From an uncultured Paludibacter sp. (lineage in GTDB: Bacteria; Bacteroidota; Bacteroidia; Bacteroidales; Paludibacteraceae), in assembly GCA_937897985.1 (NCBI GenBank), contig CALCBD010000044.1, forward strand, positions 1 to 10,628: a DNA stretch of 10,628 nucleotides, in the 5' to 3' direction. Below, piece after piece: positions 7,440 through 10,628 of this stretch (position 1 is its first letter; each line of letters begins with the position of its first letter). A program made the translations under genes and the position numbers. The notes under the pieces were generated by a model, which was given only the letters and a program-made list of their open reading frames with translations, made no database searches and was not told the DNA's origin.

Positions 7440-7482
7440 TGTAACTCTTGTTTCTTGATTATTATTTACTTGCTATCTTAAC

Positions 7483-7509
7483 TGCCACACGATGCAATCG
7501 TGCGGCAGC
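7483..7509 (-). repeat. REP element, right copy
   Basis: This is the exact 27-bp reverse complement of 6858-6884. It begins TGCCACACGATGCAATCG and ends TGCGGCAGC. It lies 43 nt upstream of the RAYT start and 15 nt beyond the stop of the minus-strand lipoprotein gene, so its hairpin could also limit transcription from that operon. Identity over all 27 bases, while the transposase has decayed, suggests recent activity or conversion. Confidence 0.85.
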
Positions 7510-7524
7510 AGAGGGGTTTCTTGT

Positions 7525-8220
7525 TTAAGGATAGTCAAAACCAAAGGTGATTTTAAATACTTTGTCGTCTATTATTAAAAACTTCATAAAATAGCCCGGC
7601 ATATTATACCGCTTCACAAAGGAAGAATTTTCGACATTGTATGTAATAAGAGTTGTACTATTATGTACTTCCGTTTTGTAGCCCTTCCCTTTTTTACTTA
7701 TCAAATCTTTAAAAGACATACCTAAACAAATATTCGATTCTGTTCTAAACTCATCGATTTCCGTTTTATATACTCGTTTGCCTTTTAATGTTTGGTCATC
7801 CGCAAAGTAACCTATTTCAAAACAATCAAAAGCATTTTTAGTGCTTCCTTCGTAATGATATGCTAAAAGATATTGCTTACCTGAGACATCGCTAAAAATA
7901 ACCACAGGACTCTCTCTAACTCTCTCAATAGTCAATATATCTTTATTGTCAGAATAGAAGCTGGAAAGGGATTCGTAATTATCTAAAATCAACTTCTTGT
8001 TTATTGTCGAATCTGGAACAAAATTATTCAATTCCTCAGAAATCAAATTTCTATTGTTCACTACAGAACTTGGCGCAGAGTCGGTTTTTAAAACCGAGTC
8101 AACATTCACTTTCGAGTTATCTTGTTTGAGATTAGACTCTGCCTTATTATTCGACTGACAGCTCAATAATAGACCTATCAATAGGTTAGTGATATGAATC
8201 ATTTTCTTACTCCCTAACAT
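7525..8220 (-). CDS. Lipoprotein downstream of orphan Rhs tip, putative immunity protein
   Basis: The 231-aa product, started at ATG 8220 (MLGSKKMIHITN), has a lipoprotein signal with LLLSC and the lipid-modified Cys at 21. The frame is open further upstream to 8247, but that would spoil the signal. ATG 8202 gives a signal with no basic residue. After a Ser/Asn-rich linker (to about 75) comes a globular domain with YLLAYHYEGSTKNAFDCFEIGYF and KVFKITFGFDYP at the end. I recognise no named family. The start lies inside the 3' end of the Rhs tip (14-nt overlap with its stop at 8207), the usual arrangement for toxin and immunity genes. If the Rhs tip attacks peptidoglycan, a periplasm-facing lipoprotein would be the right location for immunity. 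This role is inferred from position. Confidence 0.8.
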   Translation of the reverse strand: MLGSKKMIHITNLLIGLLLSCQSNNKAESNLKQDNSKVNVDSVLKTDSAPSSVVNNRNLISEELNNFVPDSTINKKLILDNYESLSSFYSDNKDILTIERVRESPVVIFSDVSGKQYLLAYHYEGSTKNAFDCFEIGYFADDQTLKGKRVYKTEIDEFRTESNICLGMSFKDLISKKGKGYKTEVHNSTTLITYNVENSSFVKRYNMPGYFMKFLIIDDKVFKITFGFDYP

Positions 8221-9262
8221 GTGGAATGCGCGTACCATTTCGACCATTATTATTTGGATTATTTGTGATATTTATATTCACAGGTAAAGAACTTCTATTT
8301 TGCAAATACCCGTTTAGAGTATTTTTAAAATCAGTTAAACCGCGTGCATTTCCGGTTAATCCTATACAGCCCAATGTACCTTCATTATTTCCATCGGGAT
8401 GCATGCGTAAATCAGATCTTCCCGTATTAAATTGAGGGTTCAAGTTATAGCTAAATCCAACACCATCTCGATTCATACCACTGTTATACCAACCTGAAGG
8501 GCTTCTGTCTTGATAATTATTCACCGTGTAATTTCCATTTTCAGGAGCTCCATTTCCGTATCCTCCTGCAACAGCATTATACGAACTGATAGCATAGTTA
8601 CTATTATCATCAAAATTTGCTTGGAATGTAACTTTAACATCTCCAATTAGATTATTTCCATCCCTCATGCTTCCTGAGACACTAATACCCACTCCTGTTT
8701 GCTCGGCAATGAGATCTTTTTGACCAGAGTTTCTTTCTTGAGTTCGTAATGACCCTATTGAAAGCATCGTATTGTAATCTTTATTATCATTCGTAAATGA
8801 TTTACTCGCTTTATTAAAAGCTACTTCATTCACTTTATAATATCGATCCTCTCCATCCATTTTTATTCTTCTCAACTCTTGGTTGCCTTTATTCATTGAA
8901 AGAACGATAAAATCTCTACCATCCGGATCCACATATCTTACAGGATTTCCCGCACAGTAAACATAAGGTGAAATTTCAGGATGCTTTTCCGCCAGCGGAT
9001 CCATGGTAGTAAACCTTCCGATAGCAGGATAATAGCCACGTGCACCGTAATCATATGTATCATAGTTATTCATTTCAATAAACTCTTTGCCATTGTACTT
9101 TTTGTGTTGTAAACCAGGATTATCACCACTGTTACTTTCCCACGGCAAACCGCTCGGGTAGTATTGAGTGTATTGAACTACTGAAGCAGGAATACGATTA
9201 ATTCCCATTTTGCTTCTTACTGAATATGCCGGTGACCAAAGGGTGGGATTAAAATATCCCAC
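8207..9262 (-). CDS. Orphan Rhs C-terminal tip with L,D-transpeptidase/Tlde1-like toxin domain
   Basis: The 351-aa frame is a 5'-truncated Rhs. Residues about 30-117 are the end of the Rhs core (YYPSGLPWESN, KKYNGKEF, YDYGARGYYPAIGRFTTMDPLAEK, ending in VDPDGRDF). The thousand or more residues of YD-repeats expected before them are missing. An in-frame TAA at 9278-9280 closes the frame upstream. The start is uncertain: GTG 9262 lies in a hairpin, and ATG 9208 (M19) is an alternative. After DPDGR, where Rhs proteins switch to variable toxins, residues 118-351 hold GNYTVNNY, GVGFSYNLNP, then TGRSDLRMHPDGNNEGTLG plus CIGL. His288 and Cys299 fit the H...(S/T)xGC catalytic pattern of YkuD/L,D-transpeptidase folds, including DUF2778/Tlde1 effectors. 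A cell-wall target is inferred. It is followed by an overlapping lipoprotein gene. Confidence 0.82.
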   Translation of the reverse strand: MGYFNPTLWSPAYSVRSKMGINRIPASVVQYTQYYPSGLPWESNSGDNPGLQHKKYNGKEFIEMNNYDTYDYGARGYYPAIGRFTTMDPLAEKHPEISPYVYCAGNPVRYVDPDGRDFIVLSMNKGNQELRRIKMDGEDRYYKVNEVAFNKASKSFTNDNKDYNTMLSIGSLRTQERNSGQKDLIAEQTGVGISVSGSMRDGNNLIGDVKVTFQANFDDNSNYAISSYNAVAGGYGNGAPENGNYTVNNYQDRSPSGWYNSGMNRDGVGFSYNLNPQFNTGRSDLRMHPDGNNEGTLGCIGLTGNARGLTDFKNTLNGYLQNRSSLPVNINITNNPNNNGRNGTRIPHVRE

Positions 9263-9264
9263 CC
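9241..9264. repeat. Strong hairpin at the 5' break of the orphan Rhs tip
   Basis: A 9-bp perfect stem pairs 9241-9249 (GGGTGGGAT) with 9256-9264 around a 6-nt loop. It spans the GTG start at 9262. It marks the point where recognisable Rhs-related coding sequence stops and the spacer begins. A terminator (no U-tract on either strand), a recombination scar or an element that masks translation are all possible. Confidence 0.65.
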
Positions 9265-9439
9265 GATTATGCCAAATTTATTTCTTTTCATTTCATTTCA
9301 AGAAAGTTACAAAAGTAAAACAAACGCCACTAATCGTAAAAAACAAGTGGTAGCGTTTCTTGATCCCTCGTTTCTTGATCTAAAATGTTCGGCCTTTGGC
9401 CTTTAGTGCGTGGTTTGAAAACAACGCACTCAAAGTAAT
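9265..9439. other. Spacer between two Rhs-CT/immunity cassettes
   Basis: No coding sequence or Rhs core remnant is visible. The spacer holds a 12-bp direct repeat CGTTTCTTGATC at 9354-9365 and 9369-9380. It also holds an imperfect inverted repeat, 9322-9331 with 9346-9358, and the palindrome GGCCTTTGGCC at 9391-9401. A hairpin at 9401-9434 is listed separately. No promoter motif is evident on the minus strand. Confidence 0.5.
9401..9434 (-). terminator. Possible terminator hairpin after the metallopeptidase-toxin immunity gene
   Basis: A 7-bp perfect stem pairs 9405-9411 (AGTGCGT) with 9424-9430 (ACGCACT). A CTTT/AAAG base extends it across a 1-nt bulge, and the loop is 12 nt. On the minus strand it starts about 6 nt after the stop of the lipoprotein gene at 9440. 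What follows is AAAGGCC and not a U-run, so termination would be weak or factor-aided. Confidence 0.4.
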
Positions 9440-9937
9440 TTATTTAAAATGAAAATAAAACAAATTCGATTTGACATTATCATTAAATACATCTTTCAAA
9501 TTAAAATTTACAGCACAAAAAAACCATTCTATTTGAACTTTATAACAACTTCCTTTTTGTAGTTTCGGCAATATAAATTTCTTATTTATTATCAAATTCT
9601 GTTGATATTTATCATTCGATTTTAAAGTAATACTATTTGAATCATTAACTATAATCAAATCTAAATCTGTGACCCAATTACACGGAAAAACGTTATGAAT
9701 GTAATATGGTTTTGAATCATCTTTAAATGTGATTTTAAAGATGCCATTACACAAATCATAAATTTGTGGGACATAAGTTTTAATAATATCTTTAGAATTG
9801 TTTGAAATTAATATACTTACTAAAATATCAGAGTTTGATGATTTGCATTCAATGATTTCTATATTGATATTCTTTTTAGAGCATGGTAACAATACAGTAC
9901 AATAAAAGAATAATAAACATAATATTGATATTCTCAT
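9440..9937 (-). CDS. Small lipoprotein overlapping Rhs toxin gene, putative immunity protein
   Basis: The 165-aa product begins MRISILCLLFFYCTVLLPCSK, a lipoprotein-type signal with Cys19 as the likely lipidated residue; LLPC is a relaxed lipobox. The mature part alternates short hydrophobic strands with polar turns (DILVSILISNNSKDIIKTYV, ITLKSNDKYQQNLIINKKFILP), suggesting a small beta-sandwich. It has three further cysteines in WVT/C-rich context (YDLCNG, FPCNW, KGSCYK) plus FFCAV. No named family is recognised. Its ATG overlaps the Rhs stop by 4 nt (ATGA), a standard sign of translational coupling. That makes it the likely antidote of the metallopeptidase-tipped Rhs. It is very AT-rich compared with the chromosomal genes on the left, consistent with horizontal turnover of toxin cassettes. 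Confidence 0.78.
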   Translation of the reverse strand: MRISILCLLFFYCTVLLPCSKKNINIEIIECKSSNSDILVSILISNNSKDIIKTYVPQIYDLCNGIFKITFKDDSKPYYIHNVFPCNWVTDLDLIIVNDSNSITLKSNDKYQQNLIINKKFILPKLQKGSCYKVQIEWFFCAVNFNLKDVFNDNVKSNLFYFHFK

Positions 9938-10628
9938 GGCAATTGAATTTTAGTTGGTACTTGTATTGGAGAAACTTGAATAAGTGGCATATTTGTATTA
10001 ATTTTTTGAGGTGTTACTTTAACAGTAAAACTCTTGACATTTGAACGACTTATATCAATTCCATATGCACGTATTTCAAAGTTCTTTCCAGATTCAGAAA
10101 ATTTTCCGTTTCCTGTATTAGAAGTTTGTGCATTTCCTACATGAGTTATTTCGTGTAAGACCGTTGATTCAACCATAATATCACCGGCTGCTTTGTCAAT
10201 TGCAGTTTTAGAGCTTTCAAGCATATTTACAACATTATCATCTAATGATATTTGACCATTACCAATATTGTTGACTTTCCCATCTGGAGAATTAGCTAAA
10301 TAAGTTCTACCATTAGTTTGACTTGTATTGGTGTCTAAATTTTCCACTCTTAGTTCTGGACCTATCCCAAAAGTCAACATATTTGATATTTGTTTTTCGT
10401 TTAATCCACTAGATTCAATTAATGAATTTTTAAATTGTGTACTTTTACCACTCCATTCTGATGCTATTTTTTTTATATTTTCAGTAAGTTTAGGATATTT
10501 TTTTTGCAAAACAGCACTCATAACAAATCTTCCATCCGGATCAATTCTATTTACCGGATTCCCGGCACAGTACGCATACGGGCTAATGCTATAATACTTT
10601 TCACAGAGCGGATCCATGGAAAAGAAAG
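9934..10628 (-). CDS. Rhs protein C-terminus with HExxH metallopeptidase toxin domain (5' end beyond window)
   Basis: The frame is open through the right edge. The codons before Met 10617 read FFS, giving the FFSMDPL seen in intact Rhs cores, so this Met is internal and the gene continues to the right. Residues 1-30 from that Met are the conserved core end (SPYAYCAGNPVNRIDPDGR). From about 31 onwards comes a variable toxin tip of ~197 aa. It contains SLDDNVVNMLESS and then STVLHEITHVGNAQ. HEITH at 10141-10155 is a zinc-metallopeptidase HExxH motif. E181 in NFEIRAYG, 22 residues later, is a candidate third zinc ligand as in gluzincins. Polymorphic Rhs toxins with metallopeptidase tips are known; the substrate is unknown. 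Its stop overlaps the start of a small lipoprotein gene, the presumed immunity partner. Confidence 0.88.
   Translation of the reverse strand, partial: FFSMDPLCEKYYSISPYAYCAGNPVNRIDPDGRFVMSAVLQKKYPKLTENIKKIASEWSGKSTQFKNSLIESSGLNEKQISNMLTFGIGPELRVENLDTNTSQTNGRTYLANSPDGKVNNIGNGQISLDDNVVNMLESSKTAIDKAAGDIMVESTVLHEITHVGNAQTSNTGNGKFSESGKNFEIRAYGIDISRSNVKSFTVKVTPQKINTNMPLIQVSPIQVPTKIQLP

Noticed and set aside
8226..8435. Plus-strand frame of 69 codons inside the Rhs toxin region
   Set aside because: It lies opposite the toxin catalytic domain and shows no start context or recognisable protein features.

Overview
The window looks like a Bacteroidota (Bacteroidales-like) chromosome segment. It is AT-rich, and its genes lack Shine-Dalgarno sequences but have A/T-rich leaders. 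The gene types also fit: Bacteroidota-style Rhs core ends (YDYGARGYYPAIGRF, SPYAYCAGNPVNRIDPDGR), Spy-like periplasmic proteins and short-lipobox lipoproteins. This assignment is inferred from gene style, with no marker gene present.

Left part (1-6430, all plus strand) is ordinary chromosome. A degenerate 22-23 bp tandem repeat runs off the left edge. Two adjacent CYTH/triphosphate-tunnel type proteins follow: a divergent one (194-835) and a canonical one (908-1378). Next is a tight two-gene unit, an SdiA-regulated-type beta-propeller lipoprotein (1457-2200) and a DASS/SLC13 anion transporter (2206-3834). Then come an unrecognised 489-aa protein with two membrane segments (4171-5640) and a secreted Spy-like helical protein (5846-6349) with a strong intrinsic terminator.

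Middle part (6430-7510) is a mobile-element remnant. A REP-associated tyrosine transposase (RAYT) lies on the minus strand. It is broken by two in-frame stop codons but otherwise aligns from start to end in one frame. It sits between two copies of a palindrome that form a perfect 27-bp inverted repeat. A third, unrelated palindrome at 6636-6661 shares its core with the tandem repeat at the left edge.

Right part (7525-10628, minus strand) is a polymorphic-toxin locus. Reading from the right edge, the end of an Rhs protein carries a C-terminal HEITH metallopeptidase-like domain. Its stop overlaps the start of a small lipoprotein, a likely immunity gene. A 177-bp spacer with hairpins and a direct repeat follows. 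Then comes an orphan Rhs tip, lacking nearly all of the core, with a C-terminal His/GCIG domain resembling L,D-transpeptidase/Tlde1-type effectors. It too overlaps a lipoprotein gene. This looks like a tandem Rhs-CT/immunity array, with envelope-acting toxins paired with membrane-anchored immunity proteins. The pairing is inferred from gene order, overlaps and signal peptides.
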